A DNA stretch of 64,000 nucleotides from Artemia franciscana (lineage: Eukaryota; Arthropoda; Branchiopoda; Anostraca; Artemiidae), in assembly GCF_032884065.1 (NCBI RefSeq), contig NC_088868.1:742001-806000 (forward strand), written 5' to 3'. Of this stretch, positions 1 to 10,112 are shown piece by piece. How positions within the stretch are numbered: the stretch's first letter is position 1; each line of letters opens with the position of its first letter. A model generated the notes under the pieces. That model had not been told where the DNA came from, searched no databases, and saw nothing but the letters and a program-made list of their open reading frames with translations. The position numbers were made by a program, and so were the translations under genes.

Positions 1-40
1 TAGCGACCGATGGGGCATTTGCTAAAGCAGACATGTCTTA

Positions 41-2210
41 GATAATTTACAGTCTTAGTCCTACTACTGCTACAACTAACAGCTGCAAGCAGCTATGGGA
101 TAAAGCCGATTGAGGCCAATACAGCTGCGCAAGCTCTATACCTTTACCAATCTATTTAAAGCTTACCAATCTATTCAAAACTATCAGCTGCAAGCAGCTA
201 TGGGATAAAGCCGATCGAGGCCAACACAGCTGCACAAGCTCTATCCCTATACCAGTCTATTTAAAGCTTACCAATCTATTCAAGAAATAACAACTGCAAG
301 TAGCTATGGGATAAAACCGATTGAGGCCAACACAGCTGCACAAGCTCTATCCCTATACCAACCTATTCAAAGCTTACCAATCTATTCAAAACTATCAGCT
401 GCAAGCAGCTATGGGATAAATCCGATTGAGGCCAACACAGCTGCACAAGCTCTATCCCTATACCAATCTATTTAAAGCTTACCAATCTATTCAAAACTAT
501 AAGCTGCAGGCAGCTATGGGATAAAGCCGATTGAGGCCAATACAGCTGCGCAAGCTCTATACCTTTACCAATCTATTTAAAGCTTACCAATCTATTCAAA
601 ACTATCAGCTGCAAGCAGCTATGGGATAAAGCCGATCGAGGCGAACACAGCTGCACAAGTTCTATCCCTCTACAAATCTATTTAAAGCTTACCAATCTAT
701 TCAAAAATAACAGCTGCAAGCAGCTATGGGATAAAGCCGATTGAGGCCAACACAGCTGCACAAGCTCTATCCCTATACCAATCTATTCAAAGCTTACCAA
801 TCTATTCAAGACTAACAGCTGCAAGCAGCTATGGGATAAAGCCGATTGAGGCCAACACAGCTGCACAAGCTCTATCCTACACCAATATATTCAAAACTAA
901 CAGCTGCAAGCAGCTATGGAATAAAGCCGATTGAGGCCAACAGAGTTGCACAAGCTCTATCCCTATACCAATCTATTCAAAGCTTACCAATCTATTCAAG
1001 ACTCGCAAGCAGCTATGGGATAAAGCCGATTAAGACCAACATAGCTGCACAAGCTCTATCCTATACCAATATATTCAAAACTAACAGCTGCAAGCAGCTA
1101 TGGGATAAAGCCGATTAAGACCAACATAGCTGCACAAGCTCTATCCCAATACCAATCTATTTAAAGCTTACCACTCTATTCAAAAATAACATCTGCAAGT
1201 AGCTATGGAATAAAACCTATTGAGGCCAACAAAGCTGCATAAGCTCTATCCTATACCAATATATTCAAAACTAACAGCTGTAAGCAGCTATGGAATAATG
1301 CCGATTGAGGCCAACACAGTTGCACAAGCTCTATCCTATATCAATATATTCAAAACTAACAGCTGTAAGCAGCTATGGAATAAAGCCAATTGAGGCCAAC
1401 ACAGCTGCAGAAGCTCTATCCTATACCAATATATTCAAAACTAACAGCTGCAAGCAGCTATGGAATAAAGCCGATTAAGGCCAACAGAGCTGCACAAGCT
1501 CTATCCCTATACCAATCTATTCAAAAATAACAGCTGCAAGCAGCTATGGGATAAAGCCGATTGAGGCCAACACAGCTGCACAAGCTCTATCCTACACCAA
1601 TATATTCAAAACTAACAGCTGCAAGCAGCTATGGAATAAAGCCGATTGAGGCCAACACAGCTGCACAAGCTCTATCCTATACCAATATATTCAAAACTAA
1701 CAGCTGCAAGCAGCTATGGAATAAAGCCGATTGAGGCCAACACAGCTGCACAAGCTCTATCCTATACCAATATATTCAAATTAACAGCTGTAAGCAGCTA
1801 TGGAATAAAGCCGATTGAGGCCAACACAGCTGCACAAGCTCTATCCTATACCAATATATTCAAAATTAACAGCTGTAAGCAGCTATGGAATAAAGCCGAT
1901 TGAGGCCAGCACAGCTGCACAAGCTCTATCCTATACCAATATATTCAAAACTAACAGCTGTAAGCAGCTATGGAATAAAGCCGATTGAGGCCAACACAGC
2001 TGCGGAAGCTCTATCCTATACTAATATATTCAAAACTAACAGCTGCAAGCAGCTATGGAATAAAGCCGATCGAGGCCAACACAGCTGCATAAGCTCTATC
2101 CTACACCAATATATTCAAAACTAACAGCTGCAAGCAGCTATGGAATAAAGCCGATTGAGGCCAACACAGCTGCACAAGCTCTATCCCTATACCAATCTAT
2201 TCAAAGCTTC
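41..2210 (-). repeat. Satellite array derived from a LINE 3' end
   Basis: About 24 head-to-tail units, each carrying 'AGCAGCTATGG', 'ATAAAGCCGATTGAGGCCAA' and 'CAAGCTCTATCC'. Two unit lengths alternate: about 84-85 bp (mostly after 1200) and about 105 bp, the longer having an extra 'AAGCTTACCAATCTATTC'-type segment. Read on the minus strand, a unit matches the last 28 or so codons plus tail of the LINE at 22640-23625 ('TTGAATATATTGG', 'GTGTTGGCCTC', 'GCAGCTGTTAG'). The array is bounded on the left by a LINE-like tail ('CCTACTACTGC') and on the right by a LINE fragment in the same orientation. The small open frames inside are by-products of the repeat and are not genes. Confidence 0.88.
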
Positions 2211-2345
2211 CCTTTATAATCTCTCCCAAGGAGTTTCGATTACTTTTAAATCCTTTCTTACGGCCTCTTCCCCCTCTGGTTTAGGGACGACCTACTTTTC
2301 GTTTGGCACTAGATGGATGACCAAAAGGACGATCTTGAAGTCTGG
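2211..2345 (-). pseudogene. LINE ORF2 C-terminal fragment next to the satellite
   Basis: Minus-strand translation, with stops and shifts, gives pieces such as IVLLVIHLVPNEK, EEAVRKDLKVIETPWERL and REALNRLV. These line up with the C-terminus of the LINE at 14635-15530 (IVLFGQPSRAKRK, IKKDLKEMGTSWEGVKREALNRLG). The similarity stops near 2345, so this is a 5'-truncated copy that runs directly into the satellite, showing the array grew from this element's 3' end. It is non-functional. Confidence 0.75.
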
Positions 2346-4201
2346 ATGCAGACAATCAAAATGAGGTACTATTTGTGATTCACCCAATTGGCTGCTTAGC
2401 TTTTCATTTGAAACATATTCAAAAAATGTTTGCACTTTTTGCAGATCTAGACCCAGAGGCCGAAGTTTTTTGCAGGTGGCCTTCATTAGACGTATTACAC
2501 ATAACTTTGATGTTCTTCTCCCAGTTCCACCGAGAAACAATTTTGCGAAACACAAAGGATATAATAAATTCAATGATACTTACGTATTATCCAGAATACG
2601 CTCAAAAATTGAAGTTAGGTAAATCATATTGAAATATACCAAAATATGTTGAAAATATAATACTTTAGAAACAAAATTATGGAAACTACAACAAAGAATC
2701 ATGAAAAGCAGGCTGCCCAGAACGCATTATAACAAATACCTACTCTAACCTAACCACCTCTATATATGAAATATTTAATTAAAATATACCAGCATCGTAG
2801 TTTATTCCACGAAAAAAGAAGCTAATTATAACCGAATGCAAAAGAAAAACCGGTTTACTCCGATCAAACAAAGCAAACTTCTTGATTGTGTTCTGGATAA
2901 TACGTAAGTACCTTTAAGAGAGAAATTCAGGTAGGTTCACAATGTACGGTCTTGTCCCACTACCCCAGAAGAAATCTGAAGATCTTTTTTTCATCATTTG
3001 AATGTCCTTTGTTGTTTTGCCGAATTCTCTACCAAAAACGTAGCTAACCCATTCCCAAGTTGATTCTTTCGATTGTGAATGATCACGTGTGAAATATTTG
3101 TTTTTGGAGATCCGTCATTTTCACGAGACGAATTTCTTGGGTTGCGTCATTTCATGAGCCTTCATTTCACAAGCCGAGCCAAATTGTTCTGCAGAACGAG
3201 TCAAGCCACCTCACGACAGTCGGCGAGGGGCTACCATTCCTCTTGAAAGTTAAAGAAAGAGAAAGTTAAAAAATCTAGAGCTCCCAAAAATTAGAGTAAT
3301 TTTGTGACTGAAAGACCTTTGATCCTTTACCCCGTCCCACCCATGATATATCATGGCAAAAATAAATTTTCAGGGTCACAAAAGGGGCAGAAAAGGCAAA
3401 AAATATCTCACGAATTAGGTATCCAGAGGGCTAGCGGGGGAGAGGGGTCATATACAGGACGAAGTCAAAAGTTTTGTGAGTAATCGACTGAAATCAAGTC
3501 TGCCCTTAGGCTCATTATGGTCCTGAAAGCTCTTTATGGTCCTTGTCGGCCTTGTGTAAACTAACGTCATGAAATTGTCAAATTATCAGCGTTCGGCATT
3601 TCTAACTACTTTGTGTTATGAGAAATTATCCGAGCCATCTTAGAAAGATCAAGATCTCAGGAAAAGGTAGACCCAAAAGCAGACTTGCCCCGACGTAATT
3701 TTGTAGGAAGGATTAAGATTGCTAAAAGGACAGAAACCAGACAAAAAGGAAATACAAGAGCATTACATTCTCCATTCAATGTTTTTCCAAATACAATAGT
3801 CACTGCCCAAGATACCCTATCCCGAAGTCCCCGCCCTCCCCCTATTGGGAGCAGATGTAGCCCTAGGCTATACACAAAAATCAACAAGCTTTGTATGTAG
3901 CTTAGGGCTATATCTTGCCCCATTAGGGGAGGACTGGGATACAATTGAAAGTGAATATTCTATTTGGAAAGCGCATTGAATAGAAAATAAAGTGATAACC
4001 TATATTTCAATTTCCCCTTTCTGATTTCTGCCTTATATGTAACATTAACTAGGATTGACTGGAACACTTTTCCTTGGCGATCTAATTATCAAAAGCCTGT
4101 AAGGGTGTTTAAAAGCAGGGTGTTTAAGGATGTTTGTAATTCTTGGGCTCTTCTCGCTTGTGGGTAGGTGTAATCACGCATTTACGCAAGATAGCCTACC
4201 T
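2346..4201. other. Unassigned DNA
   Basis: Apart from the short R3 repeat at 2626-2800, no gene, recognised transposon or tandem repeat is visible. The two overlapping opposite frames around 3657-3944 show no domain and are most simply chance. Confidence 0.5.
2626..2800 (+). repeat. Short interspersed repeat R3
   Basis: About 170 bp sharing 'AAAATATAATACTTTA', 'GGAAACTACAACAAAGAAT', 'CTAACCTAACC' and 'ATATTTAATTAAAATATA' with 43278-43448, and inverted with 41671-41846 and 5964-6067. Shorter pieces occur near 14508 and 33668. No coding capacity is visible. The family is unclassified, SINE- or MITE-sized. Confidence 0.65.
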
Positions 4202-4209
4202 CAATTAGG

Positions 4210-4521
4210 CAGTGGCATAATTTCGTCGAAATATTAGGGGGGGGGGATAAATTTGGAGCCAATTTTCTCAAATCAAGAGAAAATGACAATGAAAACTGAA
4301 AAATTATCCATATATTACCATAAGGCAAAGGTATACTAAAAAAAACTGACCTGTTTCTCTCGATACTTGAATTATGCAGGCTTATCTTAGTTTTGACAAA
4401 ATTTGTTGCAGAAACTAAATTTCAGAAGGAGGGGGGGGTCAAACTGAGGTATAGTTTTGACAAACTTGGGTCTAGAGGGGACAGCTGCCCCCCCCCATTC
4501 CCATAGCAAATGACGCCCCTG
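4210..4521. mobile_element. hAT-like MITE with perfect 8-bp target duplication
   Basis: The element starts CAGTGGCATAATTTCGTC and ends GCAAATGACGCCCCTG, so the ends are imperfect inverted repeats of the CAG...CTG type usual for hAT transposons. It is flanked by identical 8-bp direct repeats CAATTAGG at 4202-4209 and 4522-4529, the target-duplication length of hAT elements. At 312 bp with no coding frame it is non-autonomous. It contains runs of G and C. Confidence 0.8.
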
Positions 4522-4529
4522 CAATTAGG

Positions 4530-5960
4530 CTAGGCCGAGATTAATTAAGCCTATTACGCTAGACTAATGAACAAAATAATCAAGGCTAACATTCAAAGAT
4601 TTTAGGGGTGGGGTGGAATTCCCCTCAAATACTACTTTAGCAAAACTTTATCTATTTTCTAGACAACAGAGCGAAAAGGCGCAACTTTTCAAAAATGTAG
4701 AGTTATATCCCGACCTTTTACCCTACTCAACAAAACTCCTGCACATGGATCTTAAACTTCCAATAGCCTAAACATTTTTAGTTTGAAATAAATACATTGC
4801 AAGATCAACATTTTATTCTATAGTCCTATCTCAGATCAATCGTCTTTCTACAATCCCAATTAAGTTTTTCAGGCTAATCATTTTACCGTTCCTAAAACAA
4901 TTTAGTCTAATTAATGTAACGACATAAATTCCTACCGTTTATCCGGAAAATAACAATTTAATTTGTAGCCATACTAAAAGCAAAATCTTATCTCACTAAA
5001 CCACTACTTGGACTCCTTAGTCAATGCTTTGGCGAGGGAGTGAGAGTGGGAGATAGAACCACCTCGAGGGCACACTCAAAAACCACTTTTTGTGTGCTTT
5101 AGCTACTCATCTATAGATGCATTGGCATCTTGTCAGTTTTTCACCTGAAGCAAGGCAACACATACGCCATCTAATTTGACTATAACGAAGCAAAGAAGAA
5201 TATCTTACAATTAGGGTTAATTATTCATTCATAACGGGGATTAAACTAATTCTAGTAGAAGCAAAAGATTCTGAAAATACTTGATTTGGGTATTTTCACT
5301 AAAAAAAAGACAAGAAAACCTCCCCGCTAGATTAAAAAACTTTTATTCAAAAAACCGCAAAACATTTCCTCCCTCCTTCATTTTCTAGAGCCGATTCCCC
5401 TGGTTAGAGAAGTGTTGGGGACTTCTCCTGATTTTCACAAAATAGTGCAAAGCTTTGAAAAAGGACGGTCTAGTGGTAAACAAATAAAAATTGTATCAAG
5501 GGGGTACCCACTTTCCACCACTTGTTATATATCTCAGAGCGTCACCTGTGTAATAAAGTTTCACCACGTTTGGCGAAGTTTATGTCAAACATGGCGCTCT
5601 TCCTCCATATTTCTTGCATGAGATTTCTGAAAGTGGGTACCCCCTCACATTGCACGTTACCAGATGTTCAAATTTAGGTAAGCATTGGTGGCTTAATCAG
5701 GACTTTATCTCTAAGCAGTTTAAATCATCTCAGAGGCGAGGTGACTGGAATTGTCCCGATATAGAATCTATTTATATACTTATCGGTTATATAGTAAACA
5801 CTCGAGAATTTGTGACACGTGCATAAGACAAAAACTAGTCAGGCAACTTCTTTAACAAGACAATTCCTTTGGCTCGCTTGGCGGACAGGGGTTTCTCACT
5901 CCGTGAACAACATTTCTGATTAGGGTTTTTTGGGGTTGAGGGGCCAAAAAAGGTAGGCCT
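4530..5960. other. Unassigned DNA
   Basis: No gene or recognised repeat. The stretch 5500-5660 contains 'GGGGGTACCCACTTTC' followed about 110 bp later by its near inverse 'GAAAGTGGGTACCCCC', a possible small fold-back, but no element ends could be defined. Confidence 0.45.
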
Positions 5961-5963
5961 ACC

Positions 5964-6067
5964 TAGGTTAGGTAAGGTAATTTATTTAATATACTGCGCT
6001 CTGGGCGACCCCCCTTCCATAATTCTTTGTGGTAGTTTCCATAATTTTGTTAAAACCATTATACTAT
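5964..6067 (-). repeat. R3 short repeat, inverted partial copy
   Basis: Contains TAGGTTAGGTAAGG, 'CCATAATTCTTTGTGGTAG' and 'TTTCCATAATTTTGTT', the reverse complement of the R3 copies at 2626 and 43278. It is truncated at its right end. Confidence 0.6.
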
Positions 6068-6744
6068 TCTTGGGGGCCGCGGGAGGGGGGTATGCATATT
6101 TTATAGAAAAGTCCAAATAATTTAATCGATGCATCACGTTGCTATTTAATGCATATTTGGAACAGAGGGGGTAGGAGGGTGAATTTTAGGTGTACCGCCA
6201 CTATTGAATAGGTCGTGGTAAAAGAACACATTTAAGATTTTTCTGAGCAAATAATGTCAGCGAATGCCAGAAACCGTCATGTTGAGTTAGTTTTCGTCAC
6301 CTGAGCTTATCGGAATTGGATTTTGCGAACAAAATCATGACACAATTGGGTAAAAATTTACCGTCCTGTGCCAATATTAGTATCTTGTAAATATATTTGA
6401 GGTGAAACCTTCCCCTAAGGTATTTTAAGGTGTTTACCTACTTGACAATCAAGGATACCGTACCGAAGGTATCGTAGGATTTTTCATATTTTGTTGCATT
6501 CTTAAACAAAATACAGAAAGCATACAAGTGCTTTACTATCATTTATTTTGGTAATTTTTTTTGTTCACTGATTATTAAGATAGCTAAGAAATAGACATAC
6601 CCTTAGAATCAGAACTTCACCTTTAATCCAAATATAACATTCATTTCCGTCACAAATTTACTTTACACCCAGCCCACCCCCGAATGGTCAAATATGTACT
6701 CTGAATTTTATGTATGCACTGAATTTTGTGTTCATCACTCCTGT
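6068..6744. other. Unassigned DNA
   Basis: AT-rich sequence with no recognisable gene or repeat family. Confidence 0.45.
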
Positions 6745-7720
6745 CTTCAAATTGAATAAAAAAACAAGTTTTTTTAAACTGAAAGTAAGGAGCGACATTA
6801 AAACTTAAAACGAACAGAAATTACTCCGTATATGAAAGGGGCTATTCCCTCAACGCCCTGCTCTTTACGCTAAAGTTTGACTCTTTCTCTCACCTCTACT
6901 TCTTAAAACAGTAAATAACTTTAGCGCAAAGAGCCGGGCATTGAGGAGGGAACAGCCCCTTTCATATACGGAGTAATTTCTGTTTGTTTTAAATTTTAAT
7001 GTTGCTCCTTACTTTCAGTTCGAAAAACTTGCTTTTTTTTATTAAATATCTGAACGTTTTTAATTAATGCATGTTTTAATTTTGGCTCTCCGCACATGAA
7101 TAATTAAAAAGGAATTTGCATATAAATTTATTTTTTGGCTAAATGGCTTTCTCATAGATTTGGTCTGACGATTTTGAGAAAAAAAGGAGCGCGGGAGTAA
7201 GCCTAGTTACCCTCCAATTTTTTAGTTATTTATAAAGGCAACTAGAACTTTGAATTTTTACGAATGTTTTTATTAGTAAAAATATGTGTAACTTACGAAT
7301 TAACTTAAGTAACGAACTTCTACGTTCGCATGTTTTTATTACGTATATGAGGGGGTCCCCTCTGTCAATACCTTGCTCTTTACACTAAAGCTTAAATTTT
7401 GTCCCAAATGCTTAAGAATGACCCATGAATTACAAAGGCCGTAGAACAAATGGTTCAGATTTTAAGTTTTAATGCTGCTCCTTACTTTCAGTTGAAAAAA
7501 CTTTTCATATTTATTTTTTCATTTTTTTCAAAAAATACTAAAAAATCCTGCGGCCCCTTCATGGAAATTTTCTTCCCCCATTGCAAATTCCTCCATGGAA
7601 AGTTCCCCCCGCATAACCCTCCCCCCTCAGCCCCTCCCCACAACCAAAAAAATCCCCCTGAAAGCGTCTGTACACTTCCCAATAACCATTACTATATGTA
7701 AACTCTGGTCAAAGTTTGCA
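6745..7720 (-). repeat. R1 repeat copy, 3' portion
   Basis: R1 is defined here by shared blocks in many copies: the palindromic module (6778-7021 in this copy), 'TTTTGATTTTGGCTCTCCGCA'-type text, 'GTTGCCCTCCAATTTTT', 'TATGAGGGGGT', 'ACTAAAGCTTAAATTTTGTCC', 'AATCCTGCG..CCCTTCATGGAAATT' and 'AAAGTTTGCAACTTGCA'. This copy stops at about 7720 where a Penelope-like fragment begins, so the terminal hairpin end is missing. Short frames such as 7450-7701 lie in this repeat and are not genes. Confidence 0.75.
6778..7021. repeat. Long palindromic module of R1
   Basis: The left arm reads ACTGAAAGTAAGGAGCGACA ... ATATGAAAGGGGC and the right arm is its near-exact inverse, ending TGCTCCTTACTTTCAGT. Arms are about 105 bp with a short AT-rich middle. 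The same palindrome recurs near 16913-17155, 30582-30815, 32296-32529 and 34482-34727, with broken copies at 46190-46320 and 58396-58606. Transcripts would fold into a long hairpin. Confidence 0.85.
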
Positions 7721-7730
7721 ACTTGCATCC

Positions 7731-8100
7731 AGTGAATATTCTCCTAAATCCCTATTTAAGGAAATATTATTATTAATCTTAAGTCTGATTTCAACTTCAC
7801 TACTTCACTGTATTCACTGTATGTGTAGTCATTGAACTCCCTTCAATGTCCCCAGATCTGGTCGAGATTTATTGGTCGGATCTGGTCGGATCTAGGCATA
7901 AAGCAAGTAGTTCGAGAAGCAATTGAAATCAGACTTAAGATTAATAATAATATTTCCTTAAATAGGGATTTAGGAGAATATTCACTGAATGCTTTATACA
8001 CACATTTAATTAAAGGTGACCTTACAAAATATTATAAAAAACCAATATATATATTAACACAGAACCTGTCCCAAATAGACCTATAAGACCAGCAGCGAAA
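7731..8100 (+). pseudogene. Penelope-like element C-terminal remnant with inverted end
   Basis: The frame at about 7890-8000 reads VVREAIEIRLKINNN then SLNRDLGEYSLNALY. This resembles the end of the GIY-YIG endonuclease domain of Penelope-like retroelements ('..REAIEI R.. NRD.G..' pattern, known family feature from memory). The sequence 7731-7795 (GAATATTCTCCTAAATCCC...) is the inverse of 7919-7990 (...GGGATTTAGGAGAATATTC), so a piece of the coding end is repeated in inverted orientation upstream. Inverted or partially duplicated 5' truncations are typical of Penelope-like insertions. Downstream, to about 8340, lies a likely 3' UTR with GGCCCTTGGACATAGGGCC, a small hairpin. It is not intact. 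Confidence 0.55.
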
Positions 8101-8402
8101 AAAGCTAGGCTGGCATTAAAAACCTGCTTTTTAAATCATTTTCTTTCATTTCATTGAATTACCTCGCTTCATAATAATTTATTATTCAGTCCTGGTTGAA
8201 CTTCGCTGAGGTAAGGATGCTTGGACTATTTTGAAAAACTGTTCATTTTAGTTTTATTGATTTTATCCTCTCGTAAGTTGTTTTTTCTTATTTATATTGC
8301 TAAGGACGGCCCTTGGACATAGGGCCGAAATATTCATTCTAATTTATTTCCCACTGTCTTAAAAAATCCCCTATTGTTCTTCTTGTTTTGGTGGTAGCTA
8401 TT

Positions 8403-9079
8403 TTTAACTTATGAAGGAGTGATCGGATCTTATTGAAATTTGAAGTTTTTAAGGATATCGTGTCTCAGAGCTCTTATTTAAAATCCCGACTGGATCCGGT
8501 GACAATGGGGGAAAGCTGGGGGGGCTAAAATCTTGGAAAACGCTTAGAGTGGAGGGATTGGGATGAAACTTGGTGGGAAAAATAATCGTTAGTCCTATAT
8601 TTGTGATTGACATAACCGGAACGTATCCGCTCTCTTTGGGGGAGTTAGGGGAGGAGGGTTAATTTTTAAAAATTAGAAAAAATGGGGTATTTTTAATTTA
8701 CAAAGGAGTGATCGGATCTTAATGAAATTTGATGTCTGGAAGGATAAGGTGTCTCAGAGCTCTTATTTTAATTCATTACCGGATCTGGTGACATTAGGGG
8801 GAGTGGGGGAGCCTAAAATCTTGAAAAACGCTTAGAGTGGAGGGATCGGGATGAAACTTGGTGGGAAAAATAAGCCCAAGTCCTAGATACTGAATTTTGA
8901 TATTTAGAAGAACCTCGTGACTCAGAGCTCTTGTTTTAAATCCCGACCGGCATTAAGCCTCTGATTTTCCTTTTAAAGCCATCTATTGATTCTTGGAATT
9001 TTGCTAGAGCTCATACCATATGAGCTCTTGGCTCTTCCAACCTCGTCACAAGTGCCATATGAGCTCTTAGCTCTTGTTT
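8403..9079 (+). repeat. R2 repeat copy A (truncated)
   Basis: R2 is defined by tandem-like internal blocks (GATCGGATCTTAATGAAATT, TCGGGATGAAACTTGGTGGG, GGATCCGCTCTCTTTGGGGG, CTCAGAGCTCTTATTTTAAA) and by the end 'CATATGAGCTCTTAGCTCTTG'. This copy carries about two internal units and that end, but lacks the hairpin end. No protein is encoded. Confidence 0.75.
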
Positions 9080-9357
9080 AGGCAAGGAATTTATTTATTT
9101 CAACTGATAGTCAGAAGTTATTTTTCAATGCATTGAAATATGATTGGCTTGTGAATAAACGGTTTTTACCGTAATTATGTAAACACAAAGCAACAGGGCC
9201 TAGTAAACCCATTGGTGGCTCTGGATATAAGAAAGCTATACTTATGTTAGTAGAAAAGTTTCTAATGACAGACTATTTACACTCGATTATCCGCGTAGGG
9301 ATTAACTAGTTTGCTCCTTGACAGTGACCCTGTTGAGCCACGATGGATATGGAGAAT

Positions 9358-9496
9358 CAGGTGCGTCGTTGAGGGGGGTGTTGCCCCTCCCCAGTAATTT
9401 GTAGAAAAATTGTTATATAGCCCATGCCCCTTGACTATCTGAATATAGACATCTCTGGCCCCATCCCCAATAAAAAATGCTGGAGGTATGCCCCTG
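9358..9496 (+). mobile_element. hAT-like MITE, 139 bp
   Basis: Starts CAGGTGCGTCGTTGAGG and ends GGTATGCCCCTG. It shares 'ATAGCCCATGCCCCTTGAC' and similar text with 15572-15720 and 28253-28391. Flanking octamers TGGAGAAT and TAGAAAAG match at 5 of 8 positions, consistent with an old 8-bp target duplication. Non-coding. Confidence 0.6.
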
Positions 9497-10112
9497 TAGA
9501 AAAGCTCTCCATCGCCATAGAGAAGCTTCGGTTGATGGAGAAGCTTTCATATTCTGAGATGGTTTTATTCGAAGTAAAGAGAGTTGGGTGAAAAATGATA
9601 ACGTGTTTGATTTCGAAGGTTCGCAGTTGCCAGGATTTCTTGGATTACCCTAGCCCAAATGGTAGAAATTGGCTTATTCTTACAAATTGGTGCTTGACTT
9701 AGGGGAGTTTAATAAATAATTCTATCGAAATGGGGGACTTGATCCAGGTCTGGGATGGTGTACGGGCCCGAAGAGACCACATCTTGTATGCCCGCGTCTA
9801 ATTTACTCCTCTCTACGGTCTTCGCAAACTTATGAATGATAACCATGTGATGCTGGTAATTAGCAAAATAAGATGGAAAATATGTCTACTTTTATTGAGG
9901 TGTCTGTTCATAAGTAGCTTTAACTATACAAATTTGGGACAAGGTTTCCATGGAGCGACGCCAAATCAGTTTGCTTACATAACATAGGTACAATTTGAAG
10001 ACTTAAAGATAAGCATCTTAGTACGCTTAAGACACAAATAAAAAATAGACAAATTAGTTTTAAATATTTACCGAATTGGGGAGATTCCAAAAGATCTTGT
10101 TTTTTGTTTGTT
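9497..10112. other. Unassigned DNA
   Basis: Contains a small inverted repeat just after the MITE (GAAAAGCTCTCCATCGCCAT / TTGATGGAGAAGCTTTC). The minus-strand frame 9920-10153 has hydrophobic stretches but no recognisable family, no repeat relatives in the window and no supporting splice context. I do not call it a gene. Confidence 0.45.

Noticed and set aside
41..2210. CRISPR-like array
   Set aside because: Units are contiguous imperfect repeats without unique spacers, in a eukaryotic context.
846..2364. Run of similar plus-strand frames (LYPTPIYSKLTAASSYGIKP-like) as a repetitive protein gene
   Set aside because: The periodicity is at DNA level with indels that break the frame between units, and the unit is the antisense of a LINE 3' end.
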